NCBI RefSeq assembly: GCF_014695725.1
Contig: NZ_JACJOU010000022.1
Span: forward strand, 62,001-126,000
Reading direction: 5' to 3'
Length of the DNA: 64,000 bases
From: Microcoleus sp. FACHB-672
GTDB taxonomy: Bacteria; Cyanobacteriota; Cyanobacteriia; Cyanobacteriales; Oscillatoriaceae
The notes beneath the pieces were generated by a model, which did no database searches, was not told the DNA's origin, and worked only from the letters and a program-made list of their open reading frames with translations. The number at the start of each line of letters is the position of its first letter. The stretch's first letter is position 1. Of this stretch, positions 16,456-25,523 are shown piece by piece. Made by a program: the position numbers and the translations under genes.

Positions 16456-18264
16456 TTAGCGCCGGCTCCACCACAAAGCCCCGGCAGAAAGCAAACCGAC
16501 TGCCGGCAAAATCCTCCGAGACAACCAATCCAGTAAGGAGGCTTGCTCTGCAGTCATTGCGATTCTGCGGTTGGTTGTTTCTTTTGGGCGAATGGAAAGC
16601 GTTTGTGCATCCTGCTTGCTCAACCAGCTAATGGAATTGAGGAAAACATCTCCATTTAACTGCTGCTCGAACACGCCATCTGTAGCAAATTCAGAGTTAC
16701 CGAAGACAACCATTCGAGCCTCTGTATTTGTCTGCGCCGGCTTACCTGCTGCCGGTGTTGGGGTTGGCGTTGGGGTCGGCGTTGGACTTGCCGGTGATAC
16801 TGTTGGCGTTGGGGACGCTTCTATTGCCGGTAATGCCGTTGGGGTTGGCGATGGGGACGCTTCCGTTGCCGGTGATTCTGTTGGTGTTGGCGATGGGGAC
16901 GCTTCCGTTGCTGGTGATGCCGTTGGCGTCGGCGATGGGGACGCTTCCGCCTTTGGCTTGTCTGTGGCTGCCGGCGAGGGTTGAGCTGCCGGCACCCCAT
17001 CTTGGGCGATTTTTCGACTCAATGCCACTCCCAACATGAGTGGGCCTTGGCCATCAGTTTCAGCATTAAACTTTAATGGCTGGTTCTTCGGGTTGCTTTC
17101 CGCCCAACTGCGCTCATTGGTGATTAGCAGGGGAGTTTCCTCAATCCCCGGCACCTCGTTGGTTTGAATGGATCGTGCCCCTCGGTAGAAGGAGTAGCCC
17201 CCACTAAAATCTTTGGTGATGGGATGATTGCCATAATTCGTAATTAGAGGTTCAGCCGGCCCGAGTCCCACCAACTGTCCCTGTCCGGAAGCATCAATGA
17301 CTAAGCGATTATCGAGGGTGACGCCCCAATCTTGCAACAGTGTATTTAACTTGGGATCGGTCGAGGGATCTACCATAACCAACACACTGCCACCCAGTTG
17401 CAGATATTGCCGCAGGGCTTTGCTCTCACCTTCAAACAGTGCCCGTTTTGGGCCGGCGATCACCACCACTCCCGCATCTGCCGGCACATCCTGCTGCTCA
17501 GCTAAATTGAGCGGTTCAATAATAAAATTTCTGTTTTCTAAAGACTTAACCGCTTGGTAAATTCCCCCATCTGCGGGCTTTAGAGAGCGCTCTCCGTGGC
17601 CTTGAAGGAAATAAACTTTAGTTTTTTCATCGCTGATAAGTTGGGCGATCCCATTGGTCAGTTTTACTTCGGTTAAGCGACTTTGTGGGTCAACATTTCC
17701 CAGAAACTGCTGCCGTTCGTTTGATTTGAGATGTACCTCTCCAAAGCGTGTCACGCCGTACTCTTGCGCTATCGCCGGCTGCAGTTGGGGATCAACATAC
17801 TCATAACTAAACTTTGAGCCTCCCGAACGTTGGTAATTTTGTAGCAATAATTGGTCTGAAGGATTCGGCACACGATCAAAGATCGAAACCTTCACAGGTT
17901 GCTCTAAATTACTCACCAATTGCTGAGTTTGAGGGGCTAAGCTAAACAGTTGATTTTCTGTTAAATCCACTCGCACTAAATAGCGATTGGCTAAAAAATT
18001 CATTAGCCCCAAAATCACTAGCACTGACAGCGTAGCCGCCACAGCATTCGTACCGGCTTGGGTGGAGCGCTTACCCAAAAAGCTCAGTACCAAACGGCCT
18101 TGAAACAACAGCCACAACCCTAAAATTACAATGCCGGCAATTGCCAGTGCTGCCGGCACCGGCAGCCAACTGCCTGAAACAAAGGCAGCCGATAAGCCCA
18201 TTACAATCAAAAACGGGCCTATCCAAAAACCGCCTGATTTCCAAAAATTTTTTAACTGTTTCAT
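16456..18264 (-). CDS. GldG-like ABC transporter auxiliary protein
   Basis: 602 residues. Two or three N-terminal transmembrane helices (about 14-58 and 72-92), then the GldG/ABC_transp_aux domain (about 100-330) with RVDLTENQLFSLAPQTQQL, VKVSIFDRV, VYFLQGHGERSL and GSVLVMVDPSTDP. A Pro/Thr/Ser/Glu/Ala linker (about 430-510) precedes the last segment with RMVVFGNSEFATDGVF and a C-terminal transmembrane helix (about 580-597). GldG works with GldA and GldF; in Bacteroidetes the trio is needed for gliding, but homologues are wide and the cyanobacterial substrate is unknown. Middle gene of a four-gene operon. Confidence 0.87.
   Translation of the reverse strand: MKQLKNFWKSGGFWIGPFLIVMGLSAAFVSGSWLPVPAALAIAGIVILGLWLLFQGRLVLSFLGKRSTQAGTNAVAATLSVLVILGLMNFLANRYLVRVDLTENQLFSLAPQTQQLVSNLEQPVKVSIFDRVPNPSDQLLLQNYQRSGGSKFSYEYVDPQLQPAIAQEYGVTRFGEVHLKSNERQQFLGNVDPQSRLTEVKLTNGIAQLISDEKTKVYFLQGHGERSLKPADGGIYQAVKSLENRNFIIEPLNLAEQQDVPADAGVVVIAGPKRALFEGESKALRQYLQLGGSVLVMVDPSTDPKLNTLLQDWGVTLDNRLVIDASGQGQLVGLGPAEPLITNYGNHPITKDFSGGYSFYRGARSIQTNEVPGIEETPLLITNERSWAESNPKNQPLKFNAETDGQGPLMLGVALSRKIAQDGVPAAQPSPAATDKPKAEASPSPTPTASPATEASPSPTPTESPATEASPSPTPTALPAIEASPTPTVSPASPTPTPTPTPTPAAGKPAQTNTEARMVVFGNSEFATDGVFEQQLNGDVFLNSISWLSKQDAQTLSIRPKETTNRRIAMTAEQASLLDWLSRRILPAVGLLSAGALWWSRR
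16735..16980 (-). repeat. Tandem SPSPTPTxSPATEA-coding array inside the GldG gene
   Basis: Four near-identical units of about 42 bases around GATGGGGACGCTTCCGTTGC encode EASPSPTPT-xxPA peptides, followed by (PT)n. Period is a multiple of three, so copy-number changes would keep the frame. Confidence 0.85.
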
Positions 18265-18327
18265 CGGGTGTCAATCCACCTAAAGTTTCAACTGCCCCAT
18301 CCTAAATCCCCTAATTTTGGGGCAAAA

Positions 18328-19140
18328 CTAAGAGCGCTGAAATCTCAACGTTTCAATCGATTGAGCCGTTAGAAATACGCCTAGAATAATGTAACTTGCA
18401 AATAGAACCAGATTGCTAGTATCAACGACCCCTCGCACCAAATTTGCGTAGGGCTTGAGTAAGGATAGCGATCCCAGTACCTGCCAAACTGGGCCACCTA
18501 CTCCGCTTGCGAGCAAATCGATCACGGATAGGAACACAACCACAACAAATGTAATAATTGCCGCCAAAATCGTGCTGTCTGTCAGAGAAGAAATGAACAT
18601 TCCCAAGGATAAAACACTGGCAGCTAGCAACAGCAGCCCTAAATGCCCTAACAAGGGAACGCTCAGTGGCATAGGTGGGTTGGCAGCACTCAGGGCGATC
18701 AACTCACACGCTAAAATCGGCAGCATCATGGTGGCAAAAAAGGTCAGCACTCCTAGTAATTTACCTACTGCTACTGCCCAGTTCGTAATCGGTGAAGTTG
18801 CCAGCAGCTCTAAGGTACGGCTTTTGCGTTCTTCGGCATATAAACCCATTGATAGAATGGGCAAGATGTAGAGTGACAGCTGCCCCATAAATCCTAAGAA
18901 GAACTGCAAAAATTGATAGGGCACATCGACTGGCGGCATGACAACGCCGGTTTGCTGTACCTGAATATCCATTAAAGCCGCTTGCCGAATTACGCCTTCT
19001 TGCCCCAGTAAAATCGCTGTAAAAAATACCCCAGCGATCAGCCAAAAGAAGCCGGCGATTGCATAAGCGACCGGCGAGACAAAGTAGTTCTGTAACTCTT
19101 TGCGGTAAATCGCGATAATATTTCCGAGCATTACTTTCAT
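18328..19140 (-). CDS. ABC-2 type transporter permease (GldF-like)
   Basis: 270 residues, six predicted transmembrane helices. The start MLGNIIAIYRKELQNYFVSP followed by VAYAIAGFFWLIAGVFF and LYAEERKSRTLELLATSPI is typical of ABC-2 permeases of the GldF/NosY type. It should form the membrane channel driven by the ATPase encoded 73 bases upstream (19214-20335) and partner with GldG encoded 63 bases downstream. ATG at 19140 or, three codons in, 19131 may start translation; the difference is trivial. Confidence 0.9.
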   Translation of the reverse strand: MKVMLGNIIAIYRKELQNYFVSPVAYAIAGFFWLIAGVFFTAILLGQEGVIRQAALMDIQVQQTGVVMPPVDVPYQFLQFFLGFMGQLSLYILPILSMGLYAEERKSRTLELLATSPITNWAVAVGKLLGVLTFFATMMLPILACELIALSAANPPMPLSVPLLGHLGLLLLAASVLSLGMFISSLTDSTILAAIITFVVVVFLSVIDLLASGVGGPVWQVLGSLSLLKPYANLVRGVVDTSNLVLFASYIILGVFLTAQSIETLRFQRS

Positions 19141-19213
19141 TTACAGCCCCGCTCTCACAGTCAAAATGCAGCTGGGCAAAATCAATTACCCTTGTCTGAG
19201 CTTTACACCGGCA

Positions 19214-20335
19214 TCACGCCCACAAGTCTGAGCGGACATCGTCATTCTCATTTTCTGGTGTCTTGGGCGCTGCTTCAACACCGGCAGATTCACTTTCTGG
19301 CGTTTCTTCGGCGATTTTCCCACCCGAATCTTGGACAGACGACTCCTCGCCCGTTTCTAAGACTTCTGGCGTTTCTGGCGCTTGTTCACCCCCGGAAAAT
19401 AAAGATGCCGGTGGTTCTTCTTCTCTGGTCACTTCTAAAAATACATCTTCCAGGCTGCTGCGCGTGCGTCGCATTTCGTATAAATTCTGCCCTGCTGCCA
19501 CTAACGCTGCGACAATATCTGGTGCCGGTTCAATCCCAGATCGCGATAATACGCGCAGCCGGTGGCGATTTTCCAAGGCGCGTTCAGTACGGATTGGTTC
19601 GACCGAAATCACGCCTGGGATAGCTTGCAGCCGCTGCTGAGCTTCCCCCATATCTCCTTTTAACTCCAATTCATAACCGGCGGCACTGTCCGAGGTATCA
19701 GTTGCCACGACGCGCCCACGATTGATAATGGCCCACCGGCTGCACGTCATGCTAACTTCCGGCAAGATATGGGTGGAAAGAATAATCGTATGTTCGCCGG
19801 CCAGACTTTTGATCAAATTCCGCATATCGATAATTTGGCGGGGATCAAGTCCGACTGTGGGTTCATCTAAAATAATCACCGGCGGATCATGAACAATGGC
19901 TTGAGCGATGCCGACACGCTGCTTGAACCCTTTGGAAAGCTTGCGAATCAAAACTCTACGCTTTTCAACAAGATTGCAGCGCTTTAATGCTGAGTCTACT
20001 TGCCGATCCCGATCTCCTGCCGGCACTTGTTTGAGCCTTGCAACCAAATACAAAAATCCCTCAACCGTCATTTGCGGGTAAAGCGGCGGGAGTTCCGGCA
20101 AATATCCGATCCGCTGCCGGACTGCCATTGAATCTTCATGCACTTCAAAGCCGGCAATTCGAGCGGTTCCAGTTGTGGCCGGCAGATATCCAGCCAAAAT
20201 CCGCATCGTTGTTGTTTTTCCGGCTCCATTTGGCCCTAAAAACCCTAAAATTTCTCCTGGCGGCACGGCAAACGTGACATCTTGAATTGCCGCTGTCGAG
20301 CCGTAGATTTTGCTTAAATGCTCAACTTCAATCAT
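19214..20335 (-). CDS. ABC transporter ATP-binding protein (GldA-like) with acidic C-terminal tail
   Basis: 373 residues. Walker A GPNGAGKTTT (about 35-44), signature LSKGFKQRVGIAQ (about 133-145), Walker B VIILDEPTVGLDP and the H-loop in ILSTHIL are all present, so ATP hydrolysis should be intact. The C-terminal accessory domain (about 215-310) matches GldA-type ATPases. Residues 320-373 form an acidic Glu/Pro/Ser tail not needed for the ATPase fold and rare in the family. First gene of the operon ATPase-permease-GldG-DUF4340. Confidence 0.92.
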   Translation of the reverse strand: MIEVEHLSKIYGSTAAIQDVTFAVPPGEILGFLGPNGAGKTTTMRILAGYLPATTGTARIAGFEVHEDSMAVRQRIGYLPELPPLYPQMTVEGFLYLVARLKQVPAGDRDRQVDSALKRCNLVEKRRVLIRKLSKGFKQRVGIAQAIVHDPPVIILDEPTVGLDPRQIIDMRNLIKSLAGEHTIILSTHILPEVSMTCSRWAIINRGRVVATDTSDSAAGYELELKGDMGEAQQRLQAIPGVISVEPIRTERALENRHRLRVLSRSGIEPAPDIVAALVAAGQNLYEMRRTRSSLEDVFLEVTREEEPPASLFSGGEQAPETPEVLETGEESSVQDSGGKIAEETPESESAGVEAAPKTPENENDDVRSDLWA

Positions 20336-20416
20336 TTAGAGTCTAGCTTTTAAATTGTCATTTGTTTGCGGCTAATGACTCTACGCTAATTGTGATCAAC
20401 GATGAGTGATTCGCCC

Positions 20417-21139
20417 TTAAAAATTAACAAAATGAGGTTCTTGTTTCTTTGCCGCCAGTTCGGCAATCGGCTTCCAGTTAAGAGCATCTTGCAGTAAGGC
20501 TTGATAGCCGGCGACATTTGGATGCAGTCCATCCGCACCTAAACGCGATCTCTGCCATTCCTCGCCACGAGCCATCCACTGCTCGAAAATGTCTAGATAG
20601 GGGATTTGCCGGTCTAAACAAGCTTGCCGCGTGGCTTCTTTGTAACGGTACTGATCGGTGTGATTGTAGTAGAAACAATTTAAAAATGGCATTTTTGTTT
20701 CATCCACCGGCACCATGCCAACAAACAATACCGGACACAGCCTTTGTGACAGGTCTAGCAAGTTGGCCAAATCTTCTTGAAACACATCAAACTCAATATA
20801 ATTTCGCCCATTCGGTCGGGATAGCCGAGCGCAATCATTCAAGCCGACAGATAGAAGCAGCACATCCGGTAATCGATTGCGGAGTTCGCCGCGATGCCGG
20901 AACTCCATTTCTAACCGTCCGGCGACTTGACGGACGCTATCACCGCGCACGCCTAGATTATAAAGCACGTGGCCGGCGCTGTCGGGGAACATCCATCGTC
21001 GGCGTAACCGCTCTACCCAGCCGCCCCCTTCCGGATCGCCGAATCCATAGACTATACTATCCCCCAAAGCCACGATCTTGAGTGGGTGGGGATTGGCTTG
21101 GTGTAAGGATTTAGAAACAGGAATTTCTAGGGTTTGCAT
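20417..21139 (-). CDS. SGNH/GDSL-family hydrolase
   Basis: 240 residues, cytoplasmic (no signal peptide). Block I KIVALGDSIVYGFGDPEGGG carries the nucleophile serine, block II glycine lies in YNLGVRGDS, block III asparagine in LSVGLNDCARL, and the catalytic Asp-His pair in ADGLHPNVAGY. These hydrolases cut esters such as lipids, acylated sugars or peptidoglycan O-acetyl groups; the substrate here is unknown. Stands alone on the minus strand. Confidence 0.9.
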   Translation of the reverse strand: MQTLEIPVSKSLHQANPHPLKIVALGDSIVYGFGDPEGGGWVERLRRRWMFPDSAGHVLYNLGVRGDSVRQVAGRLEMEFRHRGELRNRLPDVLLLSVGLNDCARLSRPNGRNYIEFDVFQEDLANLLDLSQRLCPVLFVGMVPVDETKMPFLNCFYYNHTDQYRYKEATRQACLDRQIPYLDIFEQWMARGEEWQRSRLGADGLHPNVAGYQALLQDALNWKPIAELAAKKQEPHFVNF

Positions 21140-21580
21140 GAAAAAACTACAACTTTAACGCAACAACCAATTGAATGAGACTCTAACGTTGGATTGTATC
21201 GTTTTCAAATCTTCATTTAACTATAAAAATCTATATAAAATCTGGGGGAAAAAGTGCTTTATCCCACAAATGTCCCTCGATTTAGTCCTTCATCGCCTGT
21301 TTCCTAAAAGTGTATGCACCTAAATTGCATTGTAACTTGACCTTTTCCAAGAAATGCGCTCCTTGCATTTTAATCATGCAAGCATAGCATGGGATGCGCG
21401 ATGAGTTATAAAATGCAAACTAAGTGTCAGGGGCAGAGCGGTTTTTATAAGGGCTTCATAAGAAATTCAAATAAACAGCCCAAATCTGAGTGAGAATGGG
21501 GCGGTGATGTCAGGAACCCTCAAAATCTTCTTGAAAACACCTGATAAAATGGAGCGAGCGTCCAACAACTCAAAATTTTT
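21140..21580. other. Intergenic region upstream of rpoZ
   Basis: 441 bases between divergent genes. No ORF is supportable. Several copies of TGCAT-like words (21325-21415) occur, including ATGCAAGCATAGCATGGGATGC, which are weakly palindromic; I see no defined regulatory site. Confidence 0.4.
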
Positions 21581-21844
21581 ATGCTTAAGCGTTCTCCCTT
21601 TGATACCACTCAACTGATGCGGCGGGCTGAAGAGCTGATTGGTGCGGCATCCAATCGCTACCGGATTACAGTGCAGGTTGCTAACCGCGCTAAACGCCGG
21701 CGCTTTGAAGACTTTGATAATCCAGATGACCCGATGATGAAGCCGGTGCTTCGAGCGATTATAGAGATGTCGGATGAGCTGACTCACGACGAAATTATTA
21801 GCGACTCGACGAAATTATCGGCGACTCGACACAGAAGCGATTGA
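21581..21844 (+). CDS. rpoZ: RNA polymerase omega subunit with an altered C-terminus
   Basis: 87 residues. [20 protein letters not shown] and [20 protein letters not shown] are the cyanobacterial omega signature. Omega aids assembly of RNA polymerase around beta-prime. The family normally ends soon after MSDELTxxEII; here a 20-bp tandem duplication (21787-21826) shifts the frame and adds [12 protein letters not shown] before the stop. Since the duplicated part is outside the conserved core, function is probably kept. The following gene starts 35-60 bases later and may be co-transcribed. Confidence 0.93.
   Translation: MLKRSPFDTTQLMRRAEELIGAASNRYRITVQVANRAKRRRFEDFDNPDDPMMKPVLRAIIEMSDELTHDEIISDSTKLSATRHRSD
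21787..21826 (+). repeat. 20-bp tandem duplication at the rpoZ 3' end
   Basis: CGACGAAATTATTAGCGACT (21787-21806) is followed directly by CGACGAAATTATCGGCGACT, differing at two positions, and then by the partial copy CGAC. A 20-base period does not keep the reading frame. Confidence 0.9.
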
Positions 21845-21906
21845 GAAAGCACGCGCTACAACCGGAAAGTGGGGATCGAGTGAGGAAAAGCATCAGCAAG
21901 CAATGC

Positions 21907-22539
21907 ATGAAAACCAAATGGCTGCCGGCTTTGAACACTCAGCAGCGAAGGTGGTGTTTGGCGCTTATGGCGGTGCTTGCTGTAGCTGTAACGTTTATGA
22001 CACCGGCACTGAAGGAACTGGGAAACTTTGGGATGCTGCGCCCCCAGCCGGTTTTTGCTCAGCAAGCTAAATCAGTTGAGGCTGGGGCGCAAGTATACCA
22101 GCGCCTGCCAGATTTCCCTCTAGAAAACAGTTACGTCAACAAGGAGACAGGACAAGTCGATCCGGATAACACGCTCGTCAGTCGCTTGATCCGGTATCAC
22201 ATATATGTAAAAGGGCGTCCTCCTAACTATCGGTTGGATTGGAAACTCACGCTGGCAGACTATTTAGGTGCAAATGAGTTGATCGAAGAGACGCTGTATC
22301 CGGGACGGGATGTTTTGCAAGAAAACCCGATGGATAAGGATCTCGCTGCAATTAGCCGGTTGAATCGCACCCAGCGGGATGCGTTGATTCAAGCTCTCGT
22401 GACGATCTTCAATCCCAATTATGAAAATATTGCCGAACCGTCACCGACTCTGAATCCAGCACCCGATCCTCCACAAACACCGAGGCGCAAACCTCTTCCT
22501 CAAGCGGGAGATGCCGATCTGCTCAAGCATCAAAAATAA
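21907..22539 (+). CDS. Exported or membrane-anchored protein of unknown function next to rpoZ
   Basis: About 210 residues from ATG at 21907; GTG at 21880 is an alternative in-frame start. A hydrophobic segment (about 17-35, LALMAVLAVAVTFMTPAL) with preceding Arg/Lys and a later PQPVFAQQA suggests a signal peptide or anchor with cleavage near residue 52. The mature part has YQRLPDFPLENSYVNKETG, VSRLIRYHIYVKGRPPNYRLDWK, LTLADYLGANELI and a Pro-rich tail. The compact conserved-looking core resembles a cyanobacterial protein of unknown function; I cannot name a family. Without the rpoZ duplication this frame would be continuous with rpoZ. Confidence 0.7.
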   Translation: MKTKWLPALNTQQRRWCLALMAVLAVAVTFMTPALKELGNFGMLRPQPVFAQQAKSVEAGAQVYQRLPDFPLENSYVNKETGQVDPDNTLVSRLIRYHIYVKGRPPNYRLDWKLTLADYLGANELIEETLYPGRDVLQENPMDKDLAAISRLNRTQRDALIQALVTIFNPNYENIAEPSPTLNPAPDPPQTPRRKPLPQAGDADLLKHQK

Positions 22540-22553
22540 CCGGCAGCCAAATC

Positions 22554-22584
22554 TGTAGGGGCGCTAGCGCAGCGTGCCCCTACA
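22554..22584. repeat. Dispersed-type palindrome TGTAGGGGC...GCCCCTACA
   Basis: TGTAGGGGC (22554-22562) and GCCCCTACA (22576-22584) are reverse complements around a 13-base loop that is itself rich in GCGC. It begins 15 bases after the stop of the preceding gene. Elements of the TGTAGGGGCG / CGCCCCTACA form recur between genes in many cyanobacteria; it may also act as terminator. Only one copy seen in this window. Confidence 0.6.
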
Positions 22585-22805
22585 GAGGTTCGCCGCTTTA
22601 CCCTTCCGGATTGCCTGAGCAATCGATTGAAATCACTACAGACTTGAGGGGGCACCGGCATCTCAATAATTAAACCCTCAATATCTCTTAGCTATAAGTA
22701 AATTTAATTTCTACAGATGAGAGCAGGGTGCCCCGAATCATACATCCTTAATTTGTCGCCTCAACGGGGTGATTTTCCTCTACCCATTCTGTAGCAAGCA
22801 AAATT

Positions 22806-24299
22806 ATGCCCACGCTTTACGTCAACCCAGCCGGCGGGAACGATTCGGCTGCCGGCACACAGTCTGCCCCTTTAAAAACGCTTTCTAAAGCCCTTAAGCA
22901 AGCACCAACCGGCACCACCGTTCAGTTAGCAGCCGGCGCTTACAGGGCTGCCGGCGGTGAAGTGTTTCCCCTTCTTATCCCATCCGGGGTTACAGTTGTC
23001 GGCAACGAAGCCAAAAAAGGCAGCGATATTTTAATTGAAGGCAGTGGAGTTTATAAAAGCCCGACATTTTCAGATCAAAACATCACACTTCGGCTAGAAA
23101 ATCAAGCCCAACTGCGGGGAGTAACCGTTACAAATTCCGCCTCTCGCGGCACCGGCGTCTGGGTGGAATCGACAAATCCCACAATTGCGAACAATACCTT
23201 TACTAATTGCGCCCGTGAAGGGGTCTACGCCACCGGCACAGCGCAGCCCCTCGTCATTGATAATATTTTTGTCCAGAATATCGGCAATGGTATTTCCTTT
23301 GTGCGGACTGCTAAGGGGGAAGTGCGGCGCAACGTCTTTAAAAAAACAGGTTACGGGCTAGCAATTGGTGAAAATGCGGCCCCTTTAGTGGCAGATAACC
23401 AAATATTCGAGAATCGCATCGGTTTGGTACTGAATGGTGAAGCCAGGCCGGTACTCCGCAAAAATTTAATCGAGAAAAATCAGCAAGATGGTCTCAATGT
23501 CTCGGCTAAATCCTTCCCTGACTTAGGCAACAGTCAAGACCCCGGTGGCAATATCCTGCGCGGTAATGGCCTATACGATCTGCAAAATGCCACATCAACT
23601 CAGCTCATTTCTGTAGGGAATCAGCTAAATCCGACGCGAGTTAAGGGATTGGTGGATTTTGTGTCTAGTACCGTGCCCACTCCCACCCCGACTCCAACCC
23701 CAACGCCGGCACCCGGATCTGTCAGCTTAAAAGATATTGCCGGTCACTGGGCACAAGCTTTCATCCAGGCAATGGTCAGCAAAGGGTTTATCAGCGGGTT
23801 CCCCGATGGCACCTACAAGCCAGAAGCGAATATAACTCGCGCCCAATATGCCGCCTTGGTTGCCAAGACTTTTAACCTCCCAGCGCAGAAACCGGCGATC
23901 ACATTCTCGGATATCGGGATTGATTTTTGGGGCTACTCTGCGATTAAAAAGGCAAGTGAGATGGGCTTTATCTCTGGGTTTCCAGATGGTACGTTTCGCC
24001 CCAATGATAATTTGACTCGCGTGCAGGCGATTGTGTCTTTGATGAGCGGTTTGCAACTGGGCGGCGGCAATCCGAATTCGCTGTTAGTTTACAGTGATCG
24101 CGCCCAGATTCCCAGCTACGCCACAGACAAAGTGGCATCTGCGACTGAAAAACGCATTGTGGTTAATTATCCGCAAGTGAAGCAACTCAACCCAATGCGG
24201 GATATAACCCGCGCTGAGGTTGCAGCACTTGCTTATCAGGCGTTGGTTGCCACCGGCAACGCGAGTGCAATCAACTCTAGCTATATCGTCACCGCTTAA
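22806..24299 (+). CDS. DUF1565/parallel beta-helix protein with C-terminal SLH domains
   Basis: 497 residues. N-terminal DUF1565 (MPTLYVNPAGGNDSAAGTQS, residues 1-120) merges into a right-handed beta-helix (about 90-270) with NTFTNCAREGVYATG, NIFVQNIGNGISF and NQIFENRIGLVLNG repeats, as in polysaccharide-acting or adhesive surface proteins. A (PT)n linker (about 289-302) precedes three SLH modules (about 307-350, 363-415, 420-485) with GFISGFPDGTYKPEANITRAQ and its near-copy GFISGFPDGTFRPNDNLTR. It should be surface-attached, yet no signal peptide is present and a TGA lies 13 codons upstream in frame. Predicted role is surface carbohydrate binding or processing; no catalytic residues recognised. 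Confidence 0.87.
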   Translation: MPTLYVNPAGGNDSAAGTQSAPLKTLSKALKQAPTGTTVQLAAGAYRAAGGEVFPLLIPSGVTVVGNEAKKGSDILIEGSGVYKSPTFSDQNITLRLENQAQLRGVTVTNSASRGTGVWVESTNPTIANNTFTNCAREGVYATGTAQPLVIDNIFVQNIGNGISFVRTAKGEVRRNVFKKTGYGLAIGENAAPLVADNQIFENRIGLVLNGEARPVLRKNLIEKNQQDGLNVSAKSFPDLGNSQDPGGNILRGNGLYDLQNATSTQLISVGNQLNPTRVKGLVDFVSSTVPTPTPTPTPTPAPGSVSLKDIAGHWAQAFIQAMVSKGFISGFPDGTYKPEANITRAQYAALVAKTFNLPAQKPAITFSDIGIDFWGYSAIKKASEMGFISGFPDGTFRPNDNLTRVQAIVSLMSGLQLGGGNPNSLLVYSDRAQIPSYATDKVASATEKRIVVNYPQVKQLNPMRDITRAEVAALAYQALVATGNASAINSSYIVTA

Positions 24300-24356
24300 T
24301 TAAGGGGTGGGACTGCTCACTCCTGTTGATCCCACTGAACCGGGGATCGAGAAATT

Positions 24357-24390
24357 AAGGGCGTACTGTTGTGTGCGCCCTTGAGTTTTA
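24357..24390 (+). terminator. Terminator behind the beta-helix/SLH gene
   Basis: AAGGGCG (24357-24363) pairs with CGCCCTT (24376-24382) around a 12-base loop, followed by GAGTTTTATC. Lies 58 bases after the stop and before psb28. Confidence 0.6.
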
Positions 24391-24440
24391 TCATGGAAAG
24401 ATACTTACATTGCCCTTCTATAAAGTTTGATTGCGGAATT

Positions 24441-24776
24441 ATGGCTCACATACAATTTTCAAAGGGAATCACAGAAGACGCGGTGCCTGATGTGCGGCTG
24501 ACTCGTTCTCGTGATGGCAGCAATGGGGCCGCTACCTTTTATTTTCAAAATCCGAAGGCGCTCAGTCAAGATAGCACCGATGAGATTACGGGGATGTACT
24601 TGATTGATGAAGAAGGCGAGCTTTACACGCGGGAAGTCAAAGCCACATTCGTCAATGGCAAACCTGAAGCCTTAGAGGCGATTTATGTGATGAGATCGCC
24701 GGCTGATTGGGAGCGGTTTATGCGGTTCATGGAACGCTATGCTGAAGAAAATGATTTAGGTTTCACAAAATCTTGA
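24441..24776 (+). CDS. psb28: Photosystem II assembly protein Psb28
   Basis: 111 residues, the family length. Binds the cytoplasmic side of CP47-containing photosystem II assembly intermediates (PSII-I/RC47 stage) and protects the acceptor side during assembly. [46 protein letters not shown] and [12 protein letters not shown] are diagnostic. The frame is open back to 24369, but MAHIQFSKG at 24441 is the family start. No transit or signal peptide. Single gene. Confidence 0.96.
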   Translation: MAHIQFSKGITEDAVPDVRLTRSRDGSNGAATFYFQNPKALSQDSTDEITGMYLIDEEGELYTREVKATFVNGKPEALEAIYVMRSPADWERFMRFMERYAEENDLGFTKS

Positions 24777-24892
24777 TTTCTAGGTGAACTTAAGGGCTAT
24801 TTGCCTGAGTTCCCAGGACAATTAAGAATGACGAAAAAATTCTTAATTCTTACGTCTCAACGTTTTATTCTGGCTTCGCGCTAGTAAATGCG

Positions 24893-25402
24893 ATGGTGGA
24901 AATTCCTCACCCCGACTCAGATAAAATGACAGTGAATTGTGCTGTCATTACGGTTAGTGATACACGCTCCCTAGAAACTGACAAAAGTGGCCAGTTGATT
25001 CAGCAGTTGCTGATTGATGCCGGTCATACAGTGGGAGCGTACACCATCGTTAAAGATGAGCCTGAACAAATTCAAGCGCGGCTGCAAGCGTTAAGCGCTC
25101 GCGCTGATTTGGATGTTGTAATTTTTAATGGGGGCACCGGCATCGCTAGGCGAGATACAACGTATGATGCGATTGCCGACTTATTAGAAAAAACTTTGCC
25201 TGGATTTGGCGAGATATTTCGCTGGTTAAGCTATCAAGAAATTGGGTCGCGTGCCATCGCTTCGCGTGCGATTGCTGGGGTTTTTCAATCTAAATTAGTG
25301 TTTTCGATTCCCGGTTCGTCCGGTGCGGTGAAGCTCGCTGTTGAGAAGATAATTATACCTGAATTAATTCATTTAGTCAAACAATTGCGGCAACCTTCTT
25401 GA
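24893..25402 (+). CDS. moaB: Molybdenum cofactor biosynthesis protein B
   Basis: 169 residues, MoaB/MogA fold. Family members adenylylate molybdopterin before molybdate insertion. CAVITVSDTRSLETDKSG, VIFNGGTGIARRDTTYDAI and GEIFRWLSYQEIGSRAI followed by VFSIPGSSGAVKLA are the substrate-binding motifs. No other Moco genes are near. The product of the pathway would serve nitrate reductase in cyanobacteria. ATG at 24893. Confidence 0.93.
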   Translation: MVEIPHPDSDKMTVNCAVITVSDTRSLETDKSGQLIQQLLIDAGHTVGAYTIVKDEPEQIQARLQALSARADLDVVIFNGGTGIARRDTTYDAIADLLEKTLPGFGEIFRWLSYQEIGSRAIASRAIAGVFQSKLVFSIPGSSGAVKLAVEKIIIPELIHLVKQLRQPS

Positions 25403-25523
25403 GTGTTCAAGCCATTAAAAATCGCCGCGATAGAATAGTAAGATATCCCTCATCGATTCTGTAGACAGATTCAGAAACCTGGCTTGCCGGCTAAGCTCTG
25501 CAATTTTATAGAATTAGTAAAAC

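Noticed and set aside
16571-17039. Val/Gly-rich plus-strand frames
   Set aside because: Antisense of the SPSPTPT repeats of the GldG gene.
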